A stretch of DNA of 64,000 nucleotides from Microbulbifer agarilyticus (GCF_019800665.1 NZ_JAHVKO010000004.1:682001-746000); one strand, 5' to 3'; shown: positions 18,903-28,785, counted from the first letter of the stretch. A program made the numbers and translations. The notes: a model not told the origin generated them from the letters alone.

Positions 18903-19217
18903 CGGGAATTCCATAACAGGTGTTTTGGGTATGACCCATCGATGAGCGCTTTTGGATGCACCGCTGGTAAAAAAAATCTGGCACACATATTGCTCATGTC
19001 TGAGTAACTGATCACCAAATACTGATGTTCACGGATATCGCTCCGGATATTGTGCTGAATATTGCGCCGCAAACCGCGCCGCACCGTTAGAGAACCCGAA
19101 AAAAGTTACCCGTAAGTTTGCAAGCACTAATCGAGTGCGCTGCAGGGGGTTCCTTTGCCCGAAACAAATTCATCAAGAATAAAAACGTTATGGCAATCAC
19201 AAAAAAAGGGGTCACCA
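18903..19217. other. Divergent gap between YggN-like gene and TonB receptor
   Basis: This 315-bp region is AT-richer than its surroundings. It holds a small GCACT/AGTGC hairpin near 19121-19137 and the AGGGG ribosome-binding site of the receptor. I see no convincing -35/-10 pair, Fur-type box or short ORF with a good start. Confidence 0.4.
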
Positions 19218-21788
19218 ATGAAACGACAGTCTCTTAAACAGAAGTCACTTAGCTGTGCAATCGTCGCCGTTATCGCCAGTAGTACGATGGCATCCAGTGC
19301 GCCGGTGCTGGCTGAAGAAATCGAAGAGGTCGCGGTAACCGGTGTGCGGGGGAAACCGCGCTCGGTATCGGATTCGCCGGTACCGGTTGACGTGTTTGGC
19401 AGTGAAGCGTTGGAATCGGTATCGCACACGGATACAAACGATGTTCTGAAAACACTGGTTCCTTCTTATAACGTATCTCGCCAGCCAATCAGCGACGGTG
19501 GAACCTTTATCCGCCCGGCGCAGCTGCGAGGTATGCCAACAGATAAAACCCTCGTGCTGGTAAATTCAAAGCGTCGCCATCGGGCGGCGCTGGTAGAAAT
19601 AGGCGGTTCCGGCACCCAGGGCCCGGATATCGCAACCATTCCCAGCTCCGCCTTGAAGTCGGTTGAGGTGCTGCGTGATGGTGCGGCCGCGCAATATGGT
19701 TCAGACGCGATCGCGGGCGTGATCAACTTTATTCTCAAGGACAATGCCGAGGGCGGCTCTTTTGGATTGCGTACCGGTGAATACAGTGAAGGCGATGGCT
19801 TCCAGTCCACTGCAACCGCCAATGTAGGTATGCCCCTGGGGAGTGAAGGCTTCCTGAGTATCTCTGGTGAAGTTTCGCAGCAGGATTTCACCTCCCGCAG
19901 CGAACAGTACTGCGAAAATTGGTTCTGTCTGGAAGAGCAGGATCCCGAATTTATTGAGGCGGCAAAAAATGCCTCATTGGAAGGCGATGTCGTGCAGCCT
20001 TGGGGGCAGCCAAATGCGGAGGCCGCACGGATGTTCTTTAACGCCGGCTACGATATTGCCGACGGTATGCAGTTGTACGCGTTTGGTAACTACTCCGAAA
20101 GCGAAGCCGATGGCAGCTTTTACTATCGTTACCCAAATAATGGCACCATTATGGATCTTCGTACCGAAGATGGTTCCATTTACAGTCCGCTGGAAAAATT
20201 TCCCGGCGGCTTTACTCCAAGATTTTCCGGTGAAGTCACCGACTATTCGGCAGCGTCCGGGGTAAAAGGCGAGACAACTTCGGGGCTGCTGTACGATTTC
20301 AGTGCGCGCTACGGTTACTCGGAAGTTGCGTACACCCTGAAAAATACCATTAACCCATCCATGGGACCCGACAGCCCAACCGAATTCAACCCCGGAACAC
20401 TCGCCAATGAAGAAATGCAGATTCAGGCAGATTTCTCCAAAGAGTTGAGCATTGGTCTGCCCAGTGATGTGGTTGCGGCCTTTGGCTTCAGTTATATGGA
20501 CGAGTCTTATGAGCTGAGCGGCGGCGATGTCGATTCCTACACCGCGGGACCCTACGCGACTCAAGATCCATGGGACTTCTGTAGCGCAGACGGCACACCG
20601 ACTGCCGCGGGGCAGGCCGTGATCGATAACGGTTCAACCCTGGACTGTAGCCTGGATGGTGACGACCCGGTATACACGGTGGTGGGCGTCGGCTCAAATG
20701 GTTTCCCCGGATACGCACCGGAGTACAGCGGTAGCTACTCCCGCGATTCCTATGCGGTGTATGGTGACTTGAGCACGGATCTTTCCGATCAATTGTTCGT
20801 GCAGGCCGCAGTACGCTTTGAAGATTACTCCGATTTTGATGCAGAGCTGGTCGGTAAACTGGCGATGCAATATGACGTGACCGACAGCATTGGCCTGCGT
20901 TCATCCATTGGCACCGGCTTCCGCGCACCCACCCCTGGGCAGCAGGGCACCACCAATGTGTCTACTCGCCTGCCGAATGGTTTCCCGGTTGCCACCGGCC
21001 TTTTTCCGGCCAGTAGCGATGTCGCCGCCGCATTGGGTGCGGAGCCGCTCAAACCGGAAACCTCCACCAACTTTACCTTCGGTATGACGGCCGATTTCGA
21101 CGATCTCAGTTTGACCATCGATTTCTATCGCATCGATGTTGATGACCGCACCTATGCGATCTCCACCCTGGATGTATCGGCCGGTAGCGGAAGTGGCTCC
21201 GATTACGCCAATTACCTAGCGCTGGTTGATGCGGGGGTTGTTGGTGCCGAGTCCATTGGTGGGGTCTTCTATTTTAGTAACGCGTTTGATACCCGCACCC
21301 AGGGTGTCGATCTGGTTGCGACTTATCCGTTAAGCTGGGCGAATGAAAGCACTACCAACCTCACCGCATCGGTGAATTACAACAAATCGGAATTTACTTC
21401 GGATCCATCGGACTATCTGAATGATGAGGACCAGTACGATTTCGAAAACTTTGAGCCAACACTGCGCGGCGCGGTGACTGCAACTCACGACTTTGGTGCA
21501 CTGTCCTTTATGGCACGTGCGAACTGGTATGGTAGTTACAAAAATTCGCAGGGTTCCGATGGCGGCTTGATTTATCAGACCTATGATCCGGTGGTGCAGG
21601 TGGATCTGGAAGGTAAATACCATATAACCGACAACACCAATGTGAGCCTGGGCGGTCGTAACATCTTTGACGAGTACCCGGAAAAGGATGCTCTGGGTGA
21701 CTACTGCTGTGGCGCGCTGTACGCATCGGACACGGTGGTGGATTGGCAGGGAAGCTTCTACTATATGAGCCTAAACCACGATTTCTAA
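19218..21788 (+). CDS. TonB-dependent outer-membrane receptor
   Basis: An 856-residue protein starting at ATG 19218, with AGGGG upstream. It has a signal peptide ending ASSAPVLA, the TonB box-like EEIEEVAVTGVRG, a plug domain (SDSPVPVDVFG to AGVINFILKDNAEGG, with VEVLRDGAAAQYGSDAIAG) and a 22-strand barrel ending in the aromatic YYMSLNHDF. Cysteines occur in a short extracellular segment (YCENWFCLEEQ). No SusD partner or regulator is adjacent, but a tauE-like exporter and a Tat-exported aminotransferase face it. The ligand is unknown. Confidence 0.93.
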   Translation: MKRQSLKQKSLSCAIVAVIASSTMASSAPVLAEEIEEVAVTGVRGKPRSVSDSPVPVDVFGSEALESVSHTDTNDVLKTLVPSYNVSRQPISDGGTFIRPAQLRGMPTDKTLVLVNSKRRHRAALVEIGGSGTQGPDIATIPSSALKSVEVLRDGAAAQYGSDAIAGVINFILKDNAEGGSFGLRTGEYSEGDGFQSTATANVGMPLGSEGFLSISGEVSQQDFTSRSEQYCENWFCLEEQDPEFIEAAKNASLEGDVVQPWGQPNAEAARMFFNAGYDIADGMQLYAFGNYSESEADGSFYYRYPNNGTIMDLRTEDGSIYSPLEKFPGGFTPRFSGEVTDYSAASGVKGETTSGLLYDFSARYGYSEVAYTLKNTINPSMGPDSPTEFNPGTLANEEMQIQADFSKELSIGLPSDVVAAFGFSYMDESYELSGGDVDSYTAGPYATQDPWDFCSADGTPTAAGQAVIDNGSTLDCSLDGDDPVYTVVGVGSNGFPGYAPEYSGSYSRDSYAVYGDLSTDLSDQLFVQAAVRFEDYSDFDAELVGKLAMQYDVTDSIGLRSSIGTGFRAPTPGQQGTTNVSTRLPNGFPVATGLFPASSDVAAALGAEPLKPETSTNFTFGMTADFDDLSLTIDFYRIDVDDRTYAISTLDVSAGSGSGSDYANYLALVDAGVVGAESIGGVFYFSNAFDTRTQGVDLVATYPLSWANESTTNLTASVNYNKSEFTSDPSDYLNDEDQYDFENFEPTLRGAVTATHDFGALSFMARANWYGSYKNSQGSDGGLIYQTYDPVVQVDLEGKYHITDNTNVSLGGRNIFDEYPEKDALGDYCCGALYASDTVVDWQGSFYYMSLNHDF

Positions 21789-21813
21789 TCACGTTGTTTG
21801 TTCTACCACTTTG

Positions 21814-21838
21814 ATCCCCGCAATGCGGGGATTTTTTG
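21814..21838 (+). terminator. Rho-independent terminator of the TonB receptor
   Basis: ATCCCCGC and GCGGGGAT pair perfectly around AAT, followed by TTTTTT. It begins 25 nt after the receptor stop. Confidence 0.92.
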
Positions 21839-21867
21839 GTTCTGAATTCGTCGTTAGACACGCGGGC

Positions 21868-21892
21868 ATAAAAAAGGCCAGCAGAGCTGGCC
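21868..21892 (-). terminator. Rho-independent terminator of the aminotransferase gene
   Basis: GGCCAGC-AGA-GCTGGCC on the minus strand, followed by TTTTTTAT. It lies 24 nt beyond the aminotransferase stop, back to back with the receptor terminator. Confidence 0.9.
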
Positions 21893-21916
21893 AGTGAGCG
21901 AATTCAGCGAGGAGCA

Positions 21917-23071
21917 TCAGCCCATACGATGCAGCACCTTGGGTAGCGCGGCGGTATATTTCTCTACATCGTCCAAGTGTCCCATGCTGACCCGAGACCA
22001 GTTAGTGTAGTCGCGATAAATGCCTCGTATCAGTACGTTTTCCTTGGCCATTTCTGCACGGAAAGTTTCCGCATTCAACTCTCCGAGGTTCACAAACGTA
22101 AAATTGGTAACGGAGGGGAGCGCGGAAAGCCCATGCTCTTTCAGTGCAGCGGTGACCATTTCACGGGCTTCCAGCACTTTTGCACGCGAGTAATCCATAA
22201 AGCGATGGTCTTCGTAGCAGGCAATCGCTGCCGCAAGACCGGCCTGGTTCAACCCGTACCAGCCGAGCCCATACTTTTCCATCTGCTCGATCTTTTCCGG
22301 CTGCGCAATCAAATAACCAACACGCATACCGGCCAATCCGTAAATCTTGGAAAAGGTACGTGCGACGATGATATCGTGCCCATTCTTTACCAGGGGAATG
22401 ACGGTATTCAGGTCGCTGTTGTCGGTGAGCTCGTTGTATGCCTCATCTGCCAGTACGGTGCACTTCTTTGATGCCTTGATACAGAAGTTGCGCATAGCTT
22501 CCGGGTTGATCAGCATACCCGTCGGGTTATTCGGATTGGTAACCTGAACCATGGAGATAGTGTCATCGATGGCGTTGTACATGGCATCGAGATCAATGGC
22601 TAGGCTTTCCAGTTTTGGGAGCCGTTTGATCTCACCGATACTCTGAATCTCAACCACGCGCGACGTGGTATCCCAGAACAAGTCTGGTCCGAGAATATTC
22701 CCGGTCTGCGCCGCAGTAATTGCGGCGGCGGCGAGTCCGGCGCTTGAGCCAGAGCCGAGGGTGACATGCTCCGGGGTCAAACCATGTCGTTCAGCAATCA
22801 TGGTTTTCAGGCGCATGACGCTGTCATAGACGTAATAGGCCCCCTTCTGGCTTGCCTCCATCATTGCCTTGAGTGCAGCCGGACTTGGCCCATAGGGATT
22901 TTCATTGGCGTTGAGTTTTGCGACGCCTGGAGGCGGGCCATAGAGTGCCGTTGGGCGTGTTATTTCTTTGGCGCTTGTCGCCAGGCTGGCAGTGCTTGTC
23001 GTAGCCAGAGCGGCGGAGACGCTGGCCGTGGCCCCCTGTAGAAACAACCTTCTGCTGAGTGATTTATGCAT
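21917..23071 (-). CDS. Tat-exported PLP-dependent aminotransferase (HisC-like fold type I)
   Basis: A 384-residue protein; start at 23071 with GGAGG seven bases upstream. The N-terminus SLSRRLFLQGATAS is a twin-arginine signal followed by an Ala-rich h-region, so the folded holoenzyme should be exported. The catalytic part resembles histidinol-phosphate aminotransferase: LNANENPYGPSP, NPNNPTGMLI, LADEAYNEL and the PLP lysine in ARTFSKIYGLAGMRVGY. Exported aminotransferases are uncommon. It follows the tauE-like gene by 58 nt on the same strand and converges on the TonB receptor. The substrate is unknown; a cytosolic HisC role is unlikely. Confidence 0.85.
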   Translation of the reverse strand: MHKSLSRRLFLQGATASVSAALATTSTASLATSAKEITRPTALYGPPPGVAKLNANENPYGPSPAALKAMMEASQKGAYYVYDSVMRLKTMIAERHGLTPEHVTLGSGSSAGLAAAAITAAQTGNILGPDLFWDTTSRVVEIQSIGEIKRLPKLESLAIDLDAMYNAIDDTISMVQVTNPNNPTGMLINPEAMRNFCIKASKKCTVLADEAYNELTDNSDLNTVIPLVKNGHDIIVARTFSKIYGLAGMRVGYLIAQPEKIEQMEKYGLGWYGLNQAGLAAAIACYEDHRFMDYSRAKVLEAREMVTAALKEHGLSALPSVTNFTFVNLGELNAETFRAEMAKENVLIRGIYRDYTNWSRVSMGHLDDVEKYTAALPKVLHRMG

Positions 23072-23129
23072 TATTTTCCTCCCGGTAAGGTCAATGGTGG
23101 TGCATTTGATTTACACCGTGTTGTGTCGG

Positions 23130-23948
23130 TCAGGCCTTGGCAAACATGGCCATGGACACTGCTATCAAATAAACGCCAAACAGACGCTTGAGGTGGAGCT
23201 CATTCAGGCTATGCGCCCAGCGAGCACCGATGGGCGCAGATATAATCGAAAAAATTGAGATGGCGATCAGTGCCGGAACATTGATATAGCCGACGGAACC
23301 TATTGGCAGGTTTGGCGCGCCCAGGCCCATCAGCAGGAAACCGATGGCGCCTGGAAGTCCGATAAGAAAACCAATACCCGAAGCCGTTGCCACAGCCTGG
23401 TGCGCTGGTCGATTGCACAGCACCATGGTCATCACCGTTATGGTGCCGCCGCCGATACCGAGTAAGGAGGAAAATCCCCCCAGAAAGCTTGCCAGGCTCG
23501 CACGGGCAAACCCGGTGGGCATATCAAGTTTGCCCTTTAGGCCGTCGAACAGATTGGGGAAAAGAAAATAGATGGAATACAGCAATACCCCACCGGCAAA
23601 TACATAGATCAGACTTTTGCTGTCGGTAAAGGATGCTATGTAGAGCCCTGCGCCGACCCCCAGAACGATCCATATGGACCAGTCCCGTAATACCTTAAAA
23701 TCTACTGCCCCCCGCTTACTGTGGGCCTGTACCGAGCGTGCCGAAGAAATCACAATGGAGGCGAGTGAAGTGCCCACCGCGACGCGCATCATCTCGTCGC
23801 TGGCGCTGTGCAGGAACGGGAACACCGCAAGTAGTGCAGGAACCACTACGAACCCGCCACCATTTCCAAATAGTCCCGCGGTGATGCCCGCAATCAAACC
23901 TGCAGCGCACAGCAGCAGGATGAACAGAGATATTTCCTCGAAACTCAT
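23130..23948 (-). CDS. TauE/SafE-family membrane exporter
   Basis: A 272-residue protein; start at 23948 (MSFEEISLFILLLCAAGL) with GGGGGAG close upstream. It has the two-repeat TauE/SafE architecture: ITAGLFGNGGGFVVVPALL in the first half and SSLLGIGGGTITVMTMVL in the second, with about eight helices. Characterised members export sulfite or sulfonated organic acids, but many are uncharacterised anion carriers. It is the first gene of a probable two-gene operon with the exported aminotransferase. Confidence 0.88.
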   Translation of the reverse strand: MSFEEISLFILLLCAAGLIAGITAGLFGNGGGFVVVPALLAVFPFLHSASDEMMRVAVGTSLASIVISSARSVQAHSKRGAVDFKVLRDWSIWIVLGVGAGLYIASFTDSKSLIYVFAGGVLLYSIYFLFPNLFDGLKGKLDMPTGFARASLASFLGGFSSLLGIGGGTITVMTMVLCNRPAHQAVATASGIGFLIGLPGAIGFLLMGLGAPNLPIGSVGYINVPALIAISIFSIISAPIGARWAHSLNELHLKRLFGVYLIAVSMAMFAKA

Positions 23949-24182
23949 CGGCTCCCCCAGATTGTTCTTCGTTGAACAGGTTGTAAAAAGCATTAACCGT
24001 GCCAACGAGTGCGGATGCCTGGTGGAGGAGCCGATGCCGTGGGTGAAGCGAGTGTTTTTGAAGATCAATGGACGTCGCCGACCGAAATCATCGACTTTGC
24101 GTGTTATGCGGTGAACTGAATTTGTGCGGGTGGTACTCTTCCGCTGTGTCTAACAATGACCAATACGTTTTTTGGGGGGACC

Positions 24183-26588
24183 ATGCCACGTCGGTCGATT
24201 TTTGCTGTTGTTCTATTAATGGGCGCTTTGTCGCTCAGTGTTTTTTCACGCGCGGAGTCTATTGCCACGATCACCTCCGGTATGGAGCGGCAGCAGGGAC
24301 TGTTTGATTACTTCTGGGACCCCCAGCAGGGGCGGCTGCTATTGCAGGTCGATACGTTCGACCGCGAGCTGCTCTTGCTCACCGGGCTCGCGCAGGGCTT
24401 GGGGTCCAACCCGGTTGGCCTGGACCGCAACCAGGTGGGTGAAAGCCGAGTGGTTAAATTTGAGCGGGTCGGCAACAAGGTATTGCTGCACCAGGTAAAT
24501 CTGAAATACCGGGCCCTGTCGGACAACCCGGCCGAGCGTCGCGCCGTATCCGAAGCCTTTGCTTCGTCGGTGATTTGGGGGTTCAAGGTGCTGGGTGAAG
24601 AAGCGGGCGCGGTGCTGGTGGACTTCACTCCGTTTGTCTTGAGCGACCAGCACGGTATTGCTGCGCGGCTCAAGCAAGCCGGCCAGGGAAGCTATAGCCT
24701 GGATAAGGACCGCTCTGCGATCTACCTGCCGCGGACCAAAAGCTTCCCGCAAAATAGCGAATTTGAAGCGCAGCTAACCTTCGCCGGCAGCGACCCGGGC
24801 AAATACATGCAGGAGGTGGTACCTACCCCGCAGCTTGCGACCCTGCGCCAGCATATTTCTCTGGTGGCCCTCCCCGACGATGGCTACCAGCCGCGACGCT
24901 TTCACAGTAACTCCGGATACTTCCCGCTGATTTTTCGCGACTACGCCACCGCCATCGACCAGCCCATGGATCAGCGACTGATCTTCCGGCATCGACTGGA
25001 GAAGCGCCCGGGCAGCAACGAGCTTGTAGAGCCGATTGTGTATTACGTTGACCCGGGTGTGCCGGAGCCGGTACGCAGTGCCCTGATCGATGGCGCAAGC
25101 TGGTGGAACGACGCGTTTGAGGCTGCCGGTTTTGAAAACGCCTTTCAGGTGAAGCTGTTGCCGGAAGACGCGGATCCACTGGATGTACGTTACAACGTGA
25201 TCAACTGGGTGCACCGCTCCACCCGCGGCTGGTCGTATGGGTATTCGATTTATGATCCGCGCACCGGTGAAATTCTCAAGGGGAATGTCACCCTCGGGTC
25301 CCTGCGAGTACGCCAGGATTTCCTGATCGCCCAGGGCCTGCTGCAGCCCTATGGCAATAAGGATGCGGATACCGAACAACTTAAGGCGATGGCGCTTGCG
25401 CGTATTCGCCAGCTTTCCGCCCACGAGGTTGGTCACACCATCGGCCTTGCGCATAATTTTATTTCCAGCACGGAAGATCGCGCGTCGGTAATGGACTATC
25501 CAGCCCCGCTGGTGACTTTGGCTGGCAGCAAGCTCGATGTAGAAAATGCCTACGCATCGGGTATTGGCGCCTGGGATAAGCTGGCGATCCGCTATGGTTA
25601 CGGCGTGGCCGAGGGCGATGAAGCGGAATATCTCGCCGGCGTGCTCGAAGAGGCGCAGCAGCAGAAGCTGCGCTTTATAACCGATCGGGACTCTCGCAGC
25701 ATTAATAATGCCCATGCCTATTCCCATCTCTGGGATAACGGGCGAGAGCCGCTGGACGAGTTCCAGCGGATGACTGAGCTGCGCAAACACGCACTGGAGA
25801 ACTTTGGTCCTGCAGTCAACATGGCGGACACTGCGCGCTCGTCGCTGGATGAAACCCTGGTGCCGGTGTACTACGGACACCGCTACCAGGCCGAGGCAGT
25901 CGGCAAGCTGATCGGCGGGCTGGATTACGACTATCTGTCGAATGACGCCGGTGACGCGAGTTATCAACTGGTCTCTGCCGATCAACAGCAGCAGGCGATC
26001 GACGCGCTGGCGCAAACCCTGCAGCCGGAGTTCTTAACCCTGCCGGAGCGCGTGCTGAAACTCTTGCCGCCCAAGGCGTTCGGTTACAGTCGCAGCAATG
26101 AGAGCTTCCCTGCATACACTGGCGTGGCATTCGACGGGATCGCCATGGCGGAGGCTGCCGCAGGGCATACCTTCTCTATATTGCTTGATCCGCAGCGTGC
26201 TGCGCGTCTGCAGGAACAGCAGGCGCGCCGCGGTGATGGCCCCGGCTTCAATACCCTGCTCGCACAGCTTACCGAACAGTCATTGGCGAGTGAGCAATAT
26301 ACCGGGCTGCAGGCGGCCATCCACCAGCGGGTTAACCACGTGTATATCCACCACCTGATGTTACTGGCAGGCAACAAGCAGGCACCCGAGTCCGCCCGCG
26401 CACGGGCGAATTTTGAGCTGGCTAAATTCCAGCACGCAATCGGCGCAATGAAGTTGTTTGGTGAGGATCCACACGGCTACAACGCGCACTACTTTTATGA
26501 GGCAAATCGTATCGCCGCATTTATGGATGGCGAATTGAAGGTGGAGAAAGGGGATCTGAAACCCATGCCGCCGGGCTCGCCGATCTAG
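24183..26588 (+). CDS. Large secreted zinc-dependent metalloprotease (DUF5117/DUF4953 type)
   Basis: An 801-residue protein. Start at ATG 24183 (MPRRSIFAVVLLMGALSLS), preceded by a GGGGGGA run; a signal peptide ends near FSRA. The first 300 residues match the DUF5117-like part (QGLFDYFWDPQQGRLLL). The zinc site is HEVGHTIGLAHNF at about residue 414, HExxHxxGxxHN, with SVMDYPAP as probable Met-turn. The C-terminal 300 residues are helical, as in this family of ~800-residue proteases. Its role is probably extracellular or periplasmic protein degradation. It converges on the transglutaminase-like gene. Confidence 0.88.
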   Translation: MPRRSIFAVVLLMGALSLSVFSRAESIATITSGMERQQGLFDYFWDPQQGRLLLQVDTFDRELLLLTGLAQGLGSNPVGLDRNQVGESRVVKFERVGNKVLLHQVNLKYRALSDNPAERRAVSEAFASSVIWGFKVLGEEAGAVLVDFTPFVLSDQHGIAARLKQAGQGSYSLDKDRSAIYLPRTKSFPQNSEFEAQLTFAGSDPGKYMQEVVPTPQLATLRQHISLVALPDDGYQPRRFHSNSGYFPLIFRDYATAIDQPMDQRLIFRHRLEKRPGSNELVEPIVYYVDPGVPEPVRSALIDGASWWNDAFEAAGFENAFQVKLLPEDADPLDVRYNVINWVHRSTRGWSYGYSIYDPRTGEILKGNVTLGSLRVRQDFLIAQGLLQPYGNKDADTEQLKAMALARIRQLSAHEVGHTIGLAHNFISSTEDRASVMDYPAPLVTLAGSKLDVENAYASGIGAWDKLAIRYGYGVAEGDEAEYLAGVLEEAQQQKLRFITDRDSRSINNAHAYSHLWDNGREPLDEFQRMTELRKHALENFGPAVNMADTARSSLDETLVPVYYGHRYQAEAVGKLIGGLDYDYLSNDAGDASYQLVSADQQQQAIDALAQTLQPEFLTLPERVLKLLPPKAFGYSRSNESFPAYTGVAFDGIAMAEAAAGHTFSILLDPQRAARLQEQQARRGDGPGFNTLLAQLTEQSLASEQYTGLQAAIHQRVNHVYIHHLMLLAGNKQAPESARARANFELAKFQHAIGAMKLFGEDPHGYNAHYFYEANRIAAFMDGELKVEKGDLKPMPPGSPI

Positions 26589-26662
26589 GCCGGCCAGCGA
26601 TAAGAACTGGGGAAATTGTGCGGCGCCGGTAATGCTTGATCCTGAAGATTGCCGGCGTACTT

Positions 26663-27478
26663 TTATCCGCGAATAAACTGCGACTTGCGAATCCAGTGAT
26701 CACCGCGGTAGCGGCGCGTCGGCGCTGAGGTGGTTTTGGCCCAGAAGTAGTCGCGGTTGAACTGGAATTCCACTTCATACCCCTCGGTCAGCGCGGCAAG
26801 CGGCATGGCTTGCCAGCTGGCCTGGCGACGTTTGCTGGTGGCCTCGAGCAAGTATTCGGTGTTATCCACAATGGCCACGACCCAGGCGTGGCCCTCACCC
26901 TTGTAAGTTCCCAAGGCCACCCGCGCATCCACGCCCAGGTTAATCAGCCAGTCCGCCAGCAAGATCGCATGATCTTCGCAATCGCCGCGCTTCTGGTAAT
27001 ACGCCTGGCGCGAAGTCTGCCAGATATCGGCGAGGCCCGCGTATTGCAGATGGTCGTACTGGTATTCCTTGCGTACCGCCAGGGTGTACAGCGGCACCCA
27101 TAAAGCCTCGGTCTCAAATGGTTGGAAACCCACCAGATAGCTGTTGGCAAAGTGGTGCTGGCTGTCCAGCCCGCGGGCGGAGGCGGTCACCGCCTCGATG
27201 CCCTGCCAGTTCCAGATAGAGATATAGCTGCTCTGCTGCTCACTGCGTTTCGCCACCGCCTGCTGCACCATCGTTTCGGTGAGTGGGGAGTAGCTACCGG
27301 CAATCTTTACAATTCCTTTCTGGTCATCTTTAACCGCATCCGTACCGTCTTCACTCTGCATGACCGCGAGCTGGTGCTGATGCAGGGCCTGTTCGGCGGG
27401 CAGTGCCCGCCAGTGTCGCACCAGTTCCGGCAGCATCATCAACAAACCCATGGCCAGATAGAAGAACAGCGATCTCAC
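26663..27478 (-). CDS. Membrane-anchored transglutaminase-like cysteine protease-fold protein
   Basis: A 271-residue protein with an N-terminal helix (MRSLFFYLAMGLLMMLPEL) acting as signal anchor. The catalytic region is KRGDCEDHAILLADWLINLG, with the nucleophile Cys, then YKGEGHAWVV with His and a following Asp-containing strand (IVDNTEYLLEAT), the Cys-His-Asp triad of bacterial transglutaminase-like proteins. It starts 9 nt after a DUF350 gene and should be cotranscribed with it. The substrate is unknown; peptidase and crosslinking roles are both possible. Confidence 0.82.
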   Translation of the reverse strand: MRSLFFYLAMGLLMMLPELVRHWRALPAEQALHQHQLAVMQSEDGTDAVKDDQKGIVKIAGSYSPLTETMVQQAVAKRSEQQSSYISIWNWQGIEAVTASARGLDSQHHFANSYLVGFQPFETEALWVPLYTLAVRKEYQYDHLQYAGLADIWQTSRQAYYQKRGDCEDHAILLADWLINLGVDARVALGTYKGEGHAWVVAIVDNTEYLLEATSKRRQASWQAMPLAALTEGYEVEFQFNRDYFWAKTTSAPTRRYRGDHWIRKSQFIRG

Positions 27479-27487
27479 GGTGATGCC

Positions 27488-27718
27488 CTAGCCCTTGAGA
27501 CCGAAAGAGATAATCATTGCAACGAAGATCAGGATGGTTGAGGCAAAAATGGCCACGGCGACATTGCCATTTTTAAGTTCGCCCTCGATATCCACATGCT
27601 TGAGCAGTTTTTTATCGATCAGCAACAGCGCAACCATGCCAATCAGCAGGGCGAGAATGGTATACAGCAGGTTCAAACCCAGGTTAAACAGGGTTGCGGT
27701 AAGAAATTCAGTTTGCAT
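27488..27718 (-). CDS. Small DUF350 (YjfL-like) membrane protein
   Basis: A 76-residue protein starting at 27718 (MQTEFLTATLF). It has two helices, LLYTILALLIGMVALLLI and AVAIFASTILIFVAMIIS, separated by a polar loop with DIEGELKNGNVA, the pattern of a single DUF350 unit; E. coli YjfL has two such units. Longer in-frame upstream starts give no sensible N-terminus and overlap the divergent promoter region. The gene is 9 nt before the transglutaminase-like gene and 167 nt from the divergent SPFH lipoprotein. DUF350 proteins are often found near membrane-stress genes. Confidence 0.75.
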   Translation of the reverse strand: MQTEFLTATLFNLGLNLLYTILALLIGMVALLLIDKKLLKHVDIEGELKNGNVAVAIFASTILIFVAMIISFGLKG

Positions 27719-27885
27719 CTTGATAGATTCCGAAAGCGGCGAGAAAGCGGTAATTAGATCACAGGCAAATAGGTTTTTCTTGTGGGAGTTCTGCGGGGTG
27801 TACGTAGATTGATCAACTTGCCCCGGGGTAAATAGCTCTTTAAGGTACTCGCCCGAGTGAATAATGAATTTAGGGATATATGGAA

Positions 27886-28785
27886 ATGCCAAAGCTGTTG
27901 AAGTTGCCAGTCCTCCTTTTGATGCTGCCTTTTCTGGGCCTGACTGCCTGTGCGGACCGGGTGGAGGTGCCGCCGGCACACGTGGGCAAGGTTCTCACCA
28001 AAAATGGCTACAAGCCGAGTACCGTACCGCCATCCAAATTCCGCCTGGATATGTGCCTGTTCTACTGTGACAAACTGGTGACACTGGCGATTGCGGATTT
28101 CGGCCACCTGGAAAAATTCAAACTGTTTATGCCTAAAGATCAGCTCAATATGAGCTTTGATATCCGGATGACCGGTGCGGTAAACGAAAAATACATCGAC
28201 AATATCTTTGATCGTATGCCTCCGCAGAATGGCAATATTTCCGTAAGCCAGGTATACAACACCTATGCGCAGCCGGTTATTCGCGACGTGGTACGACGGG
28301 TGATCGCCAAGTATTCGATCAATGAAATTGCCTCCAGCCGGGAAATGCTCAGTCAGGAGCTATTTTCCGCTGTTGCCTCCTCGCTAGATGGAACACCCAT
28401 CAAGATAAAGCGTCTGGGTATCGCGGATGTGCAGTTTCCGAAGGTCATCACCGAGGCCAAGGAGCGTGCAGCGGAGCGCCGCGAGCTGATTGAGCAGGAG
28501 AAGGCACAGTTTGAAATCCAGAAGATCCAAATGGAGCGGGATCTGGAGCGCGAAAAAATGAACCGCGCGATTGCCCGCGAAAAGGCAATGGGGCAGAAAG
28601 AGGTTAATGACCTGCTGGCCAAGTCGGTCACTGACAAATACCTCTCCTACCGCACGCTCGAGGTGCTGGAGACCATGGCCGAGTCGAATAACAAGGTATT
28701 TGTACCGGTCGAAGCCCTGGGCACCATTGGCCTGCAGCAGGCAGTGTTTTCTGAACAAATGAAGCAGGTTGCGCGCAAGCGCTAA
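27886..28785 (+). CDS. SPFH/Band-7 domain lipoprotein
   Basis: A 299-residue protein. ATG 27886 has AGGGA nine bases upstream; ATG 27880 is an alternative. The N-terminus ends in LGLTAC, a good lipobox, so it should be lipid-anchored rather than carry the usual SPFH transmembrane hairpin. An SPFH domain occupies about residues 25-190. It is followed by a long charged helix (AKERAAERRELIEQEKAQFE to about residue 250), the typical flotillin-like coiled coil for oligomerisation. A short membrane-protein gene follows by 14 nt and the DUF350/transglutaminase pair is divergent. A membrane-microdomain or quality-control role is an inference. Confidence 0.82.
   Translation: MPKLLKLPVLLLMLPFLGLTACADRVEVPPAHVGKVLTKNGYKPSTVPPSKFRLDMCLFYCDKLVTLAIADFGHLEKFKLFMPKDQLNMSFDIRMTGAVNEKYIDNIFDRMPPQNGNISVSQVYNTYAQPVIRDVVRRVIAKYSINEIASSREMLSQELFSAVASSLDGTPIKIKRLGIADVQFPKVITEAKERAAERRELIEQEKAQFEIQKIQMERDLEREKMNRAIAREKAMGQKEVNDLLAKSVTDKYLSYRTLEVLETMAESNNKVFVPVEALGTIGLQQAVFSEQMKQVARKR

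Noticed and set aside
24774-26015. Open frame opposite the zinc metalloprotease
   Set aside because: The metalloprotease frame has signal peptide, zinc site and family length; the opposite frame has none.
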